Positions 7,494 to 16,368 of a stretch of DNA of 64,000 nucleotides are shown in pieces (position 1 is the first letter of the stretch; each line of letters starts with the position of its first letter). Both the position numbers and the translations under genes were made by a program. This DNA is from an uncultured Anaerolineae bacterium (GTDB taxonomy: Bacteria > Chloroflexota > Anaerolineae > J036 > Brachytrichaceae), in contig CALGMA010000019.1 of assembly GCA_937959265.1 (NCBI GenBank), forward strand, positions 1 to 64,000, in the 5' to 3' direction. The notes under the pieces were generated by a model, which saw nothing but the letters and a program-made list of their open reading frames with translations, was not told the DNA's origin and searched no databases.

Positions 7494-8499
7494 TCGCTTC
7501 CTCGCGCAACTCTACGATACCTTCGATCGCGCCGCGCAGCACGGGCTCGCACAGCATACGCTTTGCATCGCCGAGCGGCGTGTGCGCTTCCTCATCGCAG
7601 GCGAGGGTATGTTGGTGTTATGGCCGGCCCTGGCTCACCTCGTCGCCTCCAACGACGACAACGCCGAGGATGCACTGACGATTTGCCTGTGGGACAGTGT
7701 CAGCACCGGCGTAAGACCGCCTCCGCCGCCCTGGGATGAGGCGCAATATGGCCCGCACGGCGAGATACGCGCCTTCAATACGGCCAAGTTGCGCTTCGCA
7801 TTCGACCTCGGTCGCGGCATGCTCTACGCTTGGTCGGCCACACGACGGCTTGCGCTTTGCTGGGCAAGCGACGCGCGCGATCTACCCGCCTACGAACGCG
7901 GCGCGCCGCTATTGCCGATTTGGCACTGGTGGCTTGGCAGCGTGAGTGATGTGTTGCTGCATGCAGCGGCAGTGAGCAATGCCGGGAAGGGTGTGCTGAT
8001 CGTCGGCCGAGGTGGATCCGGCAAATCCACGACAGCGCTCGCTTGCCTCGGCGCTGGGATGGAATACCTGGGAGACGACTACTGCGTTGTGACCTTGGGT
8101 GCGCGGTCGCACATCTACAGCTTATTCTGCACTGCCAAAGTGAACCATGACAACTTGCATCGCTTACCCCATCTCCGACGGGCCCGTCGGTTGAGCGAAG
8201 AGGAGAAGGTGGTCTTCGATCTGCGCCCCGCGTTCGCTACCAGGCTGGCGCGGCGCTGTGAACTCAGGGCTATCCTGGTGCCGGCCTTCGCCGGACAGGC
8301 CGGCTCATCGCTCGAGTCAGTGTCACCAGGGCTAGCGCTACGCGCATTGGCTCCCAGCACGCTCTTTCAACTGGTCAGTTCGGGCGCTGCAGATTTCGAA
8401 CGCATCTCCAGTCTGGTGAAGCAGATGCCTTGTTACCGGCTCTGGCTTGGCGACGATACCAACACCATACCCGCGGTAATCAAGACACTGCTGCGATGA
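7480..8499 (+). CDS. HprK-like P-loop kinase
   Basis: 339 residues, overlapping the PqqD-like gene by 14 bases. The C-terminal half is an HPr-kinase-type P-loop domain: VLLHAAAVSNAGKGVLIVG (about 158-176), Walker A GRGGSGKST (176-184) and EYLGDDYC (about 196-202), the acidic motif that follows in HprK. The N-terminal 150 residues match nothing I know. There is no HPr or PTS gene nearby. In lasso-peptide clusters, HprK-like kinases phosphorylate the peptide C-terminus; the PqqD-like and NTP_transf_5 neighbours make a peptide- or glycan-modifying role more likely than carbon control. Confidence 0.78.
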   Translation: MQEGDRFLAQLYDTFDRAAQHGLAQHTLCIAERRVRFLIAGEGMLVLWPALAHLVASNDDNAEDALTICLWDSVSTGVRPPPPPWDEAQYGPHGEIRAFNTAKLRFAFDLGRGMLYAWSATRRLALCWASDARDLPAYERGAPLLPIWHWWLGSVSDVLLHAAAVSNAGKGVLIVGRGGSGKSTTALACLGAGMEYLGDDYCVVTLGARSHIYSLFCTAKVNHDNLHRLPHLRRARRLSEEEKVVFDLRPAFATRLARRCELRAILVPAFAGQAGSSLESVSPGLALRALAPSTLFQLVSSGAADFERISSLVKQMPCYRLWLGDDTNTIPAVIKTLLR

Positions 8500-9902
8500 C
8501 CTCTCCCATGAAAGTGAGCGTCGTCATCCCTACTTACAATCGGGCTGAGCTGTTGCCCGAGGCTGTGGTCTCTGTGCGCCGGCAGGGTTATCCGGACTTG
8601 GAGATCATCGTTGTGGACGATGGCTCAACCGATTGCACTCCTGCAGTCGTTCGGGCATTGGGCAAAGACATTCACTTCGTGCGATTGCAGCGCAACTATG
8701 GCGTTGCCACAGCGCGCAACGTTGGCATATCACTCGCCTCCGGCGACGTGATCGCTTTCCTGGACAGTGATGATCTCTGGCCGCCTGACAAATTGCGCAT
8801 ACAGACACAGCGCATGCACCCGGATGTGGATGTCGTTTGGGGAAAGACTCAGCTGCTTTGTCACGATCAGTCGAACGGCGCATTTACACCTCGCGATTTA
8901 CCTTTCGGCAGCGTCTTGCTTGGGAGCGCATTGATCCGGCGCGCGCTCTTCGACGCGGATAGCGTCGGGCCGTTCGACGAGAGGCTGCGCCAACACGAAG
9001 ACCTCGACTGGTTCATGCGCGCACGCGAACGGCCCATCAACATCGTTCTTCATGACGAAGTCACGCTGCATTACCGCCTGCACGGCAACAGCTTGACGCG
9101 CGACGACCAATTGCGCTTCATAGCCGACAAAACAATGTTCCTGACCGTCTTCAAGCGATCACTCGAACGACGGCGGCGCACGCATACCGCTGGCGTGAGC
9201 CTTCTGCCTCGACCGAGCACGCAGGGAGTCAGTGTCATCATCCCGGTGAGGAACCAGGCGCAGTATCTGACCGAGGCCATCGAGAGTGTGCTAGGGCAGA
9301 CCAGGCCACCCGATGAGATCATCGTCGTTGATGACGGCTCTACGGATGATGCGTTGAACACAGCCCTGCGATATGCGACTCGTATCTGCTACATTTACCA
9401 ACCGCCACGGGGTGCACCCGCAGCGCGCAATCGTGGCCTTGGACTTGCCGTCGGCGATATCATTGCCTTTCTAGATGCAGATGACATCTGGCTGCCGGCC
9501 AAGCTGGAGACACAACTTGCTGTGCTCGAGACACGACCCGAATTGGATGTGGTGTTCTGTCACGCAGAGCAGTTCGTGAGCGAAGATGTGCAAGGCGCTG
9601 TAGCTCACATCCCGGATCCACTGCGCTGCTTGCCGGCTGTGTACGCCAGCGGTATGTTGGCCCGGCGTACCGTTTTTGATCAAATTGGGCGTTTCGATGA
9701 GCGCTACACCCGCGCCGATGTTATTGATTGGATCGCGCGTGTGCGACGGCGTGGGCTCGGCACATCTACTCTGCCAGATGTACTGGTGCGGCGGCGCTGG
9801 CACGCCAGCAACCTCGGTCGCATGACCCGATCGCTCGACAATGAGTATGTCTATGCGGTTAAGGCAGCGCTGGATCGTCGCCGGAGCACGCATGAACCAT
9901 GA
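8496..9902 (+). CDS. Glycosyltransferase with two tandem GT2 domains
   Basis: 468 residues from the ATG at 8496, which overlaps the previous stop as ATGA. The first GT-A domain (about 5-220) begins KVSVVIPTYNRAELL and has DDGST (41-45) and the DxD-type DSDD (90-93). The second (about 245-468) begins VSVIIPVRNQAQYL, with VDDGST (278-283) and DADD (about 324-327). Both therefore look catalytically competent. Family 2 inverting enzymes transfer sugars from nucleotide donors in the cytoplasm. The neighbouring exporter suggests that the glycosylated product is exported. The next gene also begins in an ATGA overlap. Confidence 0.88.
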   Translation: MTSPMKVSVVIPTYNRAELLPEAVVSVRRQGYPDLEIIVVDDGSTDCTPAVVRALGKDIHFVRLQRNYGVATARNVGISLASGDVIAFLDSDDLWPPDKLRIQTQRMHPDVDVVWGKTQLLCHDQSNGAFTPRDLPFGSVLLGSALIRRALFDADSVGPFDERLRQHEDLDWFMRARERPINIVLHDEVTLHYRLHGNSLTRDDQLRFIADKTMFLTVFKRSLERRRRTHTAGVSLLPRPSTQGVSVIIPVRNQAQYLTEAIESVLGQTRPPDEIIVVDDGSTDDALNTALRYATRICYIYQPPRGAPAARNRGLGLAVGDIIAFLDADDIWLPAKLETQLAVLETRPELDVVFCHAEQFVSEDVQGAVAHIPDPLRCLPAVYASGMLARRTVFDQIGRFDERYTRADVIDWIARVRRRGLGTSTLPDVLVRRRWHASNLGRMTRSLDNEYVYAVKAALDRRRSTHEP

Positions 9903-11533
9903 AGGGAATACGGTGGGATGCCTGGCGCTATCTTGTTTCTTTCTATCGTTCGCACATCCCAGGATTGGTAGCAACGATCGTCTTGTCCTCCTTGCAGATG
10001 GGTGCCAGCTTGCCCATATTGTTCGTCGTGCAACGCATCTTTGACGAAGCGCTCCCGCGCCAGGATGTGACGCGACTGCTGAGCTACGCTGGCGCGCTTG
10101 CGTCATTGTATCTTGCTGCAACCGGTTTCTTGCTGCTCGCTCGTCGCCGCGCGCTTTCGATCACGCGCGCGGCCGCAGCCTGCGTGCGCGGGGACTTGCT
10201 CGACCGACTCTATGCCATGCCGTCGGAAAGAGCGATCGGCCATGAATTCGCACCAACCGCGACTGTCTTTTCGCATGACGTGGACCGTGTCGAGAACATG
10301 TGTGGCGTACTGGCCTCACAGGTAGCACCCGCTTCACTTATCGTCGCTGCATTCGGCGTATATTTACTTGTGCTCAATCCCCCGACTTTTGTGCTGGCGC
10401 TTGCGATGCTCGCGTTCCTGTTCATCATGCAACAACGCGTCGGTGCCCGGACGCACCAGGCTGCGCGCACTCATCTATCAGCGCTGCGCGCATACAGTGC
10501 GCGCACGCTCTTTGCTTTACGCTATCTCGATCTGACCCGGTCGCGTGGCGTTGTAGACGTCGAGCGCGCCAATCAACATGCAGCTATCGAGCGGCTACGC
10601 GATGCCAGCTACGCCTCCGCTTGGAGTCGTGCGCTCATCCAGGTCGCCAATGATGGTGTGATGATGATCGGCTCGCTCACACTGCTGTTGGTGGGCGGCT
10701 ATTTCGTAGCGGTACGCGAGTTGACGCTTGGCCAGTTGATCTCCGCTTATGCTGCTCTGGCACTGATGCGAATGCACGCCGGCAATCTGTCATCGGCGCT
10801 CCCTGTAGTCATTGAAGGGAAGCTGGCTCTGGACCATCTCTATACCTTCGCTGGAATGGCGCCGCCGCTGCGCCAAACCGGCGGACGTCATATTGACTTT
10901 GGCGGATGCATGGACGTGTGTGGCGTCACCTTCGGCTATGGTGATTCGCCCATACTGCGTGAGGTGTCGTTCTCGGTACGCCCGGCTTCGCTCACTCTGA
11001 TCGTGGGCGCAAACGGTTCCGGCAAAAGCACGTTGTTACGGTTGATGATCGGTCTGTACCAACCCTGGAGCGGCCTGGTTTTGGCCGATGGGGTACCGTT
11101 GTGTGAATTGGACATCCAACATCTCCGACGCCAGATCGGCGTGCTCTATCAAGAGCCGCTGTTGTTCGCCGGTACGATTCGCGATAACATCGCCTACGGC
11201 TTTCCGGAAGCAAGCGATGCCGACGTGCAGCGTGCTGCACAGCTCGCCTGCGCGCACGACTTCATTGCAGCGCTGCCGGGTGGATACAACACGGCCGTCG
11301 GCGAAGACGCGTTGCGCTTGTCTGGCGGGCAACGGCAGCGTCTTGCGCTGGCGCGTGCGCTACTGCGTTTGCCGCGCCTGCTGTTGCTGGACGAACCGAC
11401 CAACCACCTCGACGGCGAGTCGCTACATGCCATCTTTGCTAACCTAAACGGCCAGGGGTATGCGCCGGCGCTGGTCATCACGACGCATCGGCCGGAACTC
11501 TTCCCCTTCGCCGACCAAATCGTTCGGCTCTAG
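9899..11533 (+). CDS. ABC exporter, fused permease and ATPase
   Basis: 544 residues. About 300 residues of membrane domain (several hydrophobic helices from residue 18 on) precede a nucleotide-binding domain with Walker A VGANGSGKST (about 368-377), Q-loop YQEPLLF, signature LSGGQRQRLALARALL (about 474) and Walker B LLLLDEPTNHLD. The half-transporter should act as a dimer. There is no N-terminal C39 peptidase domain, so it would not cleave a double-glycine leader itself. The ATG overlaps the glycosyltransferase stop (ATGA). The likely cargo is whatever the PqqD/HprK/GT proteins make; lipid or glycan cargo is equally possible. Confidence 0.9.
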   Translation: MKGIRWDAWRYLVSFYRSHIPGLVATIVLSSLQMGASLPILFVVQRIFDEALPRQDVTRLLSYAGALASLYLAATGFLLLARRRALSITRAAAACVRGDLLDRLYAMPSERAIGHEFAPTATVFSHDVDRVENMCGVLASQVAPASLIVAAFGVYLLVLNPPTFVLALAMLAFLFIMQQRVGARTHQAARTHLSALRAYSARTLFALRYLDLTRSRGVVDVERANQHAAIERLRDASYASAWSRALIQVANDGVMMIGSLTLLLVGGYFVAVRELTLGQLISAYAALALMRMHAGNLSSALPVVIEGKLALDHLYTFAGMAPPLRQTGGRHIDFGGCMDVCGVTFGYGDSPILREVSFSVRPASLTLIVGANGSGKSTLLRLMIGLYQPWSGLVLADGVPLCELDIQHLRRQIGVLYQEPLLFAGTIRDNIAYGFPEASDADVQRAAQLACAHDFIAALPGGYNTAVGEDALRLSGGQRQRLALARALLRLPRLLLLDEPTNHLDGESLHAIFANLNGQGYAPALVITTHRPELFPFADQIVRL

Positions 11534-11557
11534 ACGCAGCTTTCACCCGCAACGGCT

Positions 11558-12778
11558 ATGACGCGCCCTGATTACTTCCCCTCACCGATGCACGAACTGC
11601 TCTTGAGAGCCGGTTTGCTGAAAGATGATCGCGCGCTGGCAGCCTGGCGGGCATGGACTGCGCACGTGCGCTTGCCAGATGATCCAGTAGATGGCGGCAC
11701 ATTCCGTCTGCTGCCGCTGGTTTATCACAATCTCACTTCTCTCGGCCTTCGCGACGCAGCGCTGCCGCTTTTGAAGGGCATTCACCGGCGCATATGGTAT
11801 GAGAATCAGTTGCGGCTGCACTCACTTGCCGATTTGCTCGATCGCTTTCGCGAAGCAGGTATCCCGACGCTCGTGCTCAAAGGCGCTGCGCTGGTGTTGC
11901 GTTACTACGCCGATGTTGGCCTTCGACCGATGGACGACGCAGACGTGCTGGTTCCTACAGAACGCGTGCTCGAGGCCATAGTGTTGCTCCGCCGGATGGG
12001 CTGGCGCGAGAGGCGCTATCGAGAGTGGAGTCAGGTGGATCCGACGATCATCGCCACGCGGCACTCTTGGGAATTCAGCAATGAGGCCGGCGATCGTGTG
12101 GATCTACATTGGCATGCACTCTCTACGAGCTGCTTCCCGGGCGCAGACGATCCGCTTTGGCGCGGTGCAGAGCCATTGATGATCGGCAGCGCGCCTTCGC
12201 TCGCCTTGAACGCGACTGACGCCTTGATGCATACATGCGCCCATGGAGGATGCTGGAACCCACTGCCACCGGTACGCTGGGTGAGCGATGCGATGCATGT
12301 CCTACGTTCCGCGGCGGATCACATCGACTGGCAGCGGGTCGTGGACATGGTGCAATGGCTGAGCGCAACATTGCCCGTGCGAGACAGCCTGGGCTATCTC
12401 GTCGAACACTTCGATGCACCTATTCCTGCCAAAGTGCTCGACCAACTTTCGCACGTGTCGGTCTCGGCGGAGGAACATCGCGCCTATGCCTGCCGCAGTT
12501 CGGCGCCGACGGGATTTCTACCTGGCGTCGGGCGTGTATGGCACGGCTATGCTCACTATCGAGCGTTGTGGATGAGGCGCACATCGTCTCAACCTCCCGT
12601 TGGGCTGCTAGCCTATGCGCGAGTGTCCACGGGTCAGCCATCCACCCGGCATCTACTTCAACGTGCCTTGCAACTGATCTGGCGGAATGCACCTGCATGG
12701 ATGAGCCGCGCAGGCAAAGCACAATCCGAGCGAGCGGCGAACCCGCAAGGGGCTTTCGTCGACCACCGCACAAACTAG
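11558..12778 (+). CDS. NTP_transf_5 (PF14907-like) nucleotidyltransferase-fold protein
   Basis: 406 residues. The core TLVLKGAALVLRYY and GLRPMDDADVLV (about 104-135) is the signature of the uncharacterised nucleotidyltransferase family PF14907; the DDAD holds the acidic residues expected for metal binding. Family members often sit with PqqD-like, HprK-like and glycosyltransferase genes, and in some lasso-peptide clusters, which matches this neighbourhood. Only 24 bases separate it from the ABC exporter. The reaction is unproved. Its last four bases overlap the convergent pfkA. Confidence 0.8.
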   Translation: MTRPDYFPSPMHELLLRAGLLKDDRALAAWRAWTAHVRLPDDPVDGGTFRLLPLVYHNLTSLGLRDAALPLLKGIHRRIWYENQLRLHSLADLLDRFREAGIPTLVLKGAALVLRYYADVGLRPMDDADVLVPTERVLEAIVLLRRMGWRERRYREWSQVDPTIIATRHSWEFSNEAGDRVDLHWHALSTSCFPGADDPLWRGAEPLMIGSAPSLALNATDALMHTCAHGGCWNPLPPVRWVSDAMHVLRSAADHIDWQRVVDMVQWLSATLPVRDSLGYLVEHFDAPIPAKVLDQLSHVSVSAEEHRAYACRSSAPTGFLPGVGRVWHGYAHYRALWMRRTSSQPPVGLLAYARVSTGQPSTRHLLQRALQLIWRNAPAWMSRAGKAQSERAANPQGAFVDHRTN

Positions 12779-13749
12779 CGGCACAGCATATCGGCGATGC
12801 GCAGCATCTCGGCTGAGAGTGGCTTTTGCTGCGACGTGGCGACTTCGAGCGGCACCAGGCTGAGCTGGCCACCGTGTAAACCGACCATGTGGCCGACACC
12901 GCTGCCGTCCAGCAGCGACTCGACGGCGCGCACGCCCATGCGCGTGGCCAGCAACCGGTCGAAAGCCGTCGGCGTGCCGCCGCGCTGCACATGTCCCAGC
13001 ACCACCTCGCGCACATCGAACCCTTCGTCCACGTGGTTGGTGAGCAGGTACTCCTTCAGCGCCCGCATGCCGGGCGGCCATCCCTCGGCGACGATGATGA
13101 TGCAGTGCGCTTTGCCGATATGACTGACCTCGATGATGCGGCGCGCGACGTCGTCCGGCGAGGCCGGCTGTTCGGGGATGAGCACCATCTCTGCGCCGCA
13201 GATGATGCCGCTGGCCAGCGCCAGGTAACCGCATCGTCGGCCCATCACCTCGATCAAGAAAGCGCGCCGGTGTGATGAGGCTGTGTCTTTGACGCGCCCC
13301 ACCGCCTCGGCGATGGTGTTGAGCGCCGTGTCTACGCCGATGGCCGTGTCGGTGCCATACTGATCGTTGTCAATCGTCTTGGGCACGCCGACCAGCGGCA
13401 CGCCCAGCTTATAGAGCTGATACGCGCCAGCCAGGGTCCCATTGCCGCCGATCACGACCAGGCCTTCGATGCCGGCCTGCTCCAGCCGTTCTTTGGCTAT
13501 GCGACGTCCCTCCTCTGTCATGAACCGCTCGCTGCGCGAGGTGCCCAGAATTGTGCCGCCTTTGCGCAAGATGCCGCCCACGTCGCGGGAGGTCATTTCG
13601 GTGAATTCGCCGGCGATCAAACCCTCGTATCCGCGATGGACGCCGATCACCTGGACACCATAAGCTAGCGCCGAACGCGTGATGGCGCGGATGGCGGCGT
13701 TGAGGCCAGGGACGTCGCCGCCGGAAGTAACCACTGCTATTCGCTTCAT
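12775..13749 (-). CDS. pfkA: 6-phosphofructokinase
   Basis: 324 residues of the PfkA family: TSGGDVPGLNAAIR at the N-terminus, catalytic KTIDND (124-129), MGRRCGYLAL and later GHVQRGGTPTAFDR for fructose-6-phosphate. It phosphorylates fructose 6-phosphate in glycolysis. Two donor-site details are notable: GGNGT (101-105) replaces GGDGS/T, and Lys124 precedes TIDND, as in group III enzymes. The glycine usually associated with ATP use is kept, while the lysine is shared with PPi-dependent forms, so the phosphoryl donor should not be assumed. Confidence 0.93.
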   Translation of the reverse strand: MKRIAVVTSGGDVPGLNAAIRAITRSALAYGVQVIGVHRGYEGLIAGEFTEMTSRDVGGILRKGGTILGTSRSERFMTEEGRRIAKERLEQAGIEGLVVIGGNGTLAGAYQLYKLGVPLVGVPKTIDNDQYGTDTAIGVDTALNTIAEAVGRVKDTASSHRRAFLIEVMGRRCGYLALASGIICGAEMVLIPEQPASPDDVARRIIEVSHIGKAHCIIIVAEGWPPGMRALKEYLLTNHVDEGFDVREVVLGHVQRGGTPTAFDRLLATRMGVRAVESLLDGSGVGHMVGLHGGQLSLVPLEVATSQQKPLSAEMLRIADMLCR

Positions 13750-13803
13750 TGCTATCGAAAAGTCATGCTCATTTATAGCCTACTCAAAGACGCACAGCAT
13801 GAA

Positions 13804-13830
13804 GTAGGCGAAGGCATTGCCTTCGTCTAC
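13804..13830. repeat. Imperfect palindrome in the pfkA upstream / GNAT downstream gap
   Basis: GTAGGCGAAGGC (13804-13815) and GCCTTCGTCTAC (13819-13830) form a 12-bp stem with one G-T pair and a 3-base loop. Two related copies of CTTCGCCTA-like sequence follow to about 13855. It lies 3' of the minus-strand GNAT gene and may be its transcription end, though no T-run follows. The remainder of the 250-base gap (13750-13998) shows nothing I recognise. Confidence 0.5.
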
Positions 13831-13998
13831 CCTTCGCCTATCCTTTGCCTACCCGGCAGGCGTCGCCGAATTGGCTTTCAGGCGTATGTCAGGCTCAAGT
13901 ATGCACTGGCCAATGTTAAAACCGAATGTTTAAGTCCGCTTGATTATCTACAGCTATTTGAATGCAAGGCGGGCGCGTCGGATATCGAGCGCCTGGCG

Positions 13999-15144
13999 TC
14001 AAATGGCCATTGTTGCAAGCGTCCGCGCATACATGCGGTGCGTCTTGTAAAACGTGATGCCGAGATCGCGCATCTCACGCTGCATCTGCAAGTTCTCGGC
14101 GCCGATCTGCACCAGGTCGGCGTGTTCATAGCCGCCCTCGACGATGCTCTGGCGCATCTCGCTGAACAACACGGCTGTGCCTCCGCCGCCGCGATGTGCC
14201 TCCGAGATGCCCATGCCGTTCACGTTCACCCAACGGGTAGATTTCAGCGCGCGCCACAGCGCCAGCCATCCCATCGGCCACAGCCGGCCGCGCACGCGCT
14301 GGATCGCTTCGGAGACGTCGGGGTAGGCCAGCAGGAATCCGACCGGCTCGTTCGCCTTGTACACCAGCTTGATCAGCCGGGGGTCGGCGAACCAGATGAT
14401 CTGATCGGCCATCACCCTGGCTTCGTCCGGCGTGAACGGCACGTTGCCCTCTGTGTGTCCCAGCGCGCCGTTGTACAGGTCGAGCAGCGCTGGCACGGCG
14501 CGGCGCAGGGCGCGCCGCGAGGTGAAGCGCGCCACGCGCAGCCCGCGCCGCGCTTTCACACGTTCGGCCACGCGGTCAATCTGCTCAAACGCTGCCGCGT
14601 TCAGTGTGCGCGGGCTGAGGTAGCCGGAGACAATGTCGCCTTTGCCGATGAATCCGGCGTCCTCTAACAACTTCGGGTAGTAGTCGCGGTTGTAGGGGAT
14701 GCCCAGCGCCGGACGGTGGGCAAACCCTTCGACCAGCAGGCCCAAGCCGTCCAGCGCGGTCATGCCCTTTGGCCCTTCGATGAAGTCCAGCTCGCGCCGG
14801 CGCGCCCATCTACATGCTGCGTTGAACAAGCTGCGTGACGTGCCGAAGTCGTCCTCGCACTCGAACAAGAAGAAATGGGCCGTCCGGCTGGCGTTGAACT
14901 CGTTGTAGCGACGATTGTCCAGCGCGCAGACGCGCCCGCAAACGTCGCCGTCGCGATAGGCGAGGAAGAAGGCCGCGTCCGAGTGCCGGAAGAACGGATG
15001 GCGTTTGCGGTCGAGTTGGCGCGCCGCGTCGCCGGCCAGGGGCGGCACCCACTGCGGAATATCATGATAGATGCGAAACGGGAAGTCCAGGAACTGCCGC
15101 ACCTGCGCCGGGTCGGTTGTATCTACTTCGACGATGCGGATCAT
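13999..15144 (-). CDS. GNAT-like N-acetyltransferase family protein (YghO-like)
   Basis: 381 residues starting MIRIVEVDTTDPAQVRQFL. HDIPQWVPPL and RKRHPFFRHSDAAFFLAYRDG near the start, FIEGPKGMTALDGLGLLVEG in the middle, and GMGISEAHRGGGGTAVLF near the end match a conserved family of long proteins with GNAT fold resembling E. coli YghO. The last segment holds a plausible acetyl-CoA pyrophosphate loop (HRGGGG). No substrate is known for this family. It is monocistronic, with a promoter region shared divergently with the chelatase gene. Confidence 0.72.
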   Translation of the reverse strand: MIRIVEVDTTDPAQVRQFLDFPFRIYHDIPQWVPPLAGDAARQLDRKRHPFFRHSDAAFFLAYRDGDVCGRVCALDNRRYNEFNASRTAHFFLFECEDDFGTSRSLFNAACRWARRRELDFIEGPKGMTALDGLGLLVEGFAHRPALGIPYNRDYYPKLLEDAGFIGKGDIVSGYLSPRTLNAAAFEQIDRVAERVKARRGLRVARFTSRRALRRAVPALLDLYNGALGHTEGNVPFTPDEARVMADQIIWFADPRLIKLVYKANEPVGFLLAYPDVSEAIQRVRGRLWPMGWLALWRALKSTRWVNVNGMGISEAHRGGGGTAVLFSEMRQSIVEGGYEHADLVQIGAENLQMQREMRDLGITFYKTHRMYARTLATMAI

Positions 15145-15234
15145 GCAATGGTAGTCGGAATTGTGTCACTGCGCGACGGAAGCGCAATCGCGCTGCGTGA
15201 TAGCACAATGTCTGTGTGATAGCATTGAACCGAT

Positions 15235-16338
15235 ATGGCCATCATCTTCCCTTTCACTGCGATCGTCGGACAAGACCGCATGAAGCGTGCGCTGATTCTG
15301 AATGCGATCTATCCGCAAATCGGCGGCGTATTGATTCGTGGCGAACGCGGGACGGCCAAGAGCACCGCCGCGCGCGCGCTGGCAGCCATTCTGCCCGAAA
15401 TAGATGTGATCGAAGATGATCCGTTCTCGTGCGATCCGGCCAATCCAGCCTCGTTGACCGAAGATCTCAAGCGGCGCACTGCGGCCGGCGAGTCATTCAA
15501 GATCGTGCGACGCAAAACGCGCTTTGTGAATCTACCGGTGAGCGCGACCGAAGACCGTGTGGTCGGCACGCTCGACATCGAAAAGGCGATCCAGAAAGGC
15601 GAGAAGCACTTCGAACCAGGGGTGTTGGCCGCAGCCAACCGCGGCGTGCTCTATGTGGACGAAGTCAACCTGCTCGACGATCACGTCGTGGATTTGTTGC
15701 TCGACGTCGCCGCCATGGGTGTCAACGTGGTGGAGCGCGAAGGCATCAGCTTCAGTCACCCGGCGCGCTTCGTGCTGATCGGCTCGATGAACCCGGAAGA
15801 GGGCGACTTACGCCCGCAGTTGCTCGACCGCTTTGCGCTGTGCGTAGATATCATGGGCATCCGCGACCCGCGCGCCCGCATGACCATCCTGGAACGCAAT
15901 CTGGCCTTCGAAAGCGACCCGGTGGCGTTCGTGAAGGAATGGGAGCCCTATGAGAAGGCGCTCACACTGGAGATCGCCGAGGCGCGCGAGCGTTTGCCTC
16001 TGGTCAAGCACACCCAGCGCGACCTGGGGACGATCGCCAATCTGGTTGCCAGCCTCGGCGTAGACGGTCACCGTGCCGATCTGGTCATTCTCAAAACGGC
16101 GCGCGCGCATGCTGCGTTCATGGGCCGCGACGCGATCACCGAGCATGATATCTTGCTGGCTGCCGAGCTGGCACTGCCGCACCGCCTGAAGCGCCATCCC
16201 TTCCAGGATACCGAGCAGGCGATGGCTGCGCTGAGCGAGAAGTTGCAACAGATCGAGCAACAGGCCGAGGCACAAGCCGCCGACTCGCAACCGCCGCCCC
16301 GGCCGGATGCAACGGCAAAAAAAGTGAGTCGGGGCTGA
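15235..16338 (+). CDS. Magnesium/cobalt chelatase AAA+ subunit (ChlI/BchI-like), zero-frame product
   Basis: 367 residues. AAA+ features of the I subunit are complete: Walker A GERGTAKS (36-43), Walker B GVLYVDEVNLLDD (about 137-149), sensor region LIGSMNPEEGDLRPQLLDRF with the arginine finger area. The last ten codons run through an A7 tract (16317-16323), and the frame ends at TGA 16336-16338 inside a hairpin. The -1 frame continues open into a VWA domain, so this gene probably yields both a short I-type protein and, by frameshifting, a 694-residue I-D fusion. Chelatases insert Mg2+ or Co2+ into tetrapyrroles; no large CobN/ChlH subunit is in the window. Confidence 0.9.
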   Translation: MAIIFPFTAIVGQDRMKRALILNAIYPQIGGVLIRGERGTAKSTAARALAAILPEIDVIEDDPFSCDPANPASLTEDLKRRTAAGESFKIVRRKTRFVNLPVSATEDRVVGTLDIEKAIQKGEKHFEPGVLAAANRGVLYVDEVNLLDDHVVDLLLDVAAMGVNVVEREGISFSHPARFVLIGSMNPEEGDLRPQLLDRFALCVDIMGIRDPRARMTILERNLAFESDPVAFVKEWEPYEKALTLEIAEARERLPLVKHTQRDLGTIANLVASLGVDGHRADLVILKTARAHAAFMGRDAITEHDILLAAELALPHRLKRHPFQDTEQAMAALSEKLQQIEQQAEAQAADSQPPPRPDATAKKVSRG

Positions 16339-16368
16339 ACGAGGACGTAGACAGCTCGGAAAGCCCCG
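16317..16368 (+). promoter_or_regulatory. Candidate -1 programmed ribosomal frameshift site
   Basis: The zero-frame codons read gcA AAA AAA gtg, so A_AAA_AAA (16317-16323) is in the correct register for tandem -1 slippage. After a 6-nt spacer (16324-16329), CGGGGCT (16330-16336) pairs perfectly with AGCCCCG (16362-16368), and CGAG (16340-16343) with CTCG (16355-16358) can form an inner helix. The zero-frame stop is within the stem. No clear upstream Shine-Dalgarno-like stimulator is seen. A base lost or gained in the homopolymer is the competing explanation. Confidence 0.72.

Noticed and set aside
7038..12778. Calling the accessory locus a lasso-peptide cluster
   Set aside because: There is no asparagine-synthetase-like cyclase, no transglutaminase-like protease and no separate precursor; the shared families are not sufficient.
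13765..14667. 300-codon open frame on the plus strand opposite the GNAT-like gene
   Set aside because: It is antisense to a gene with recognised family features, has no ribosome binding site, and its product is compositionally like other reverse-frame shadows in GC-rich DNA.
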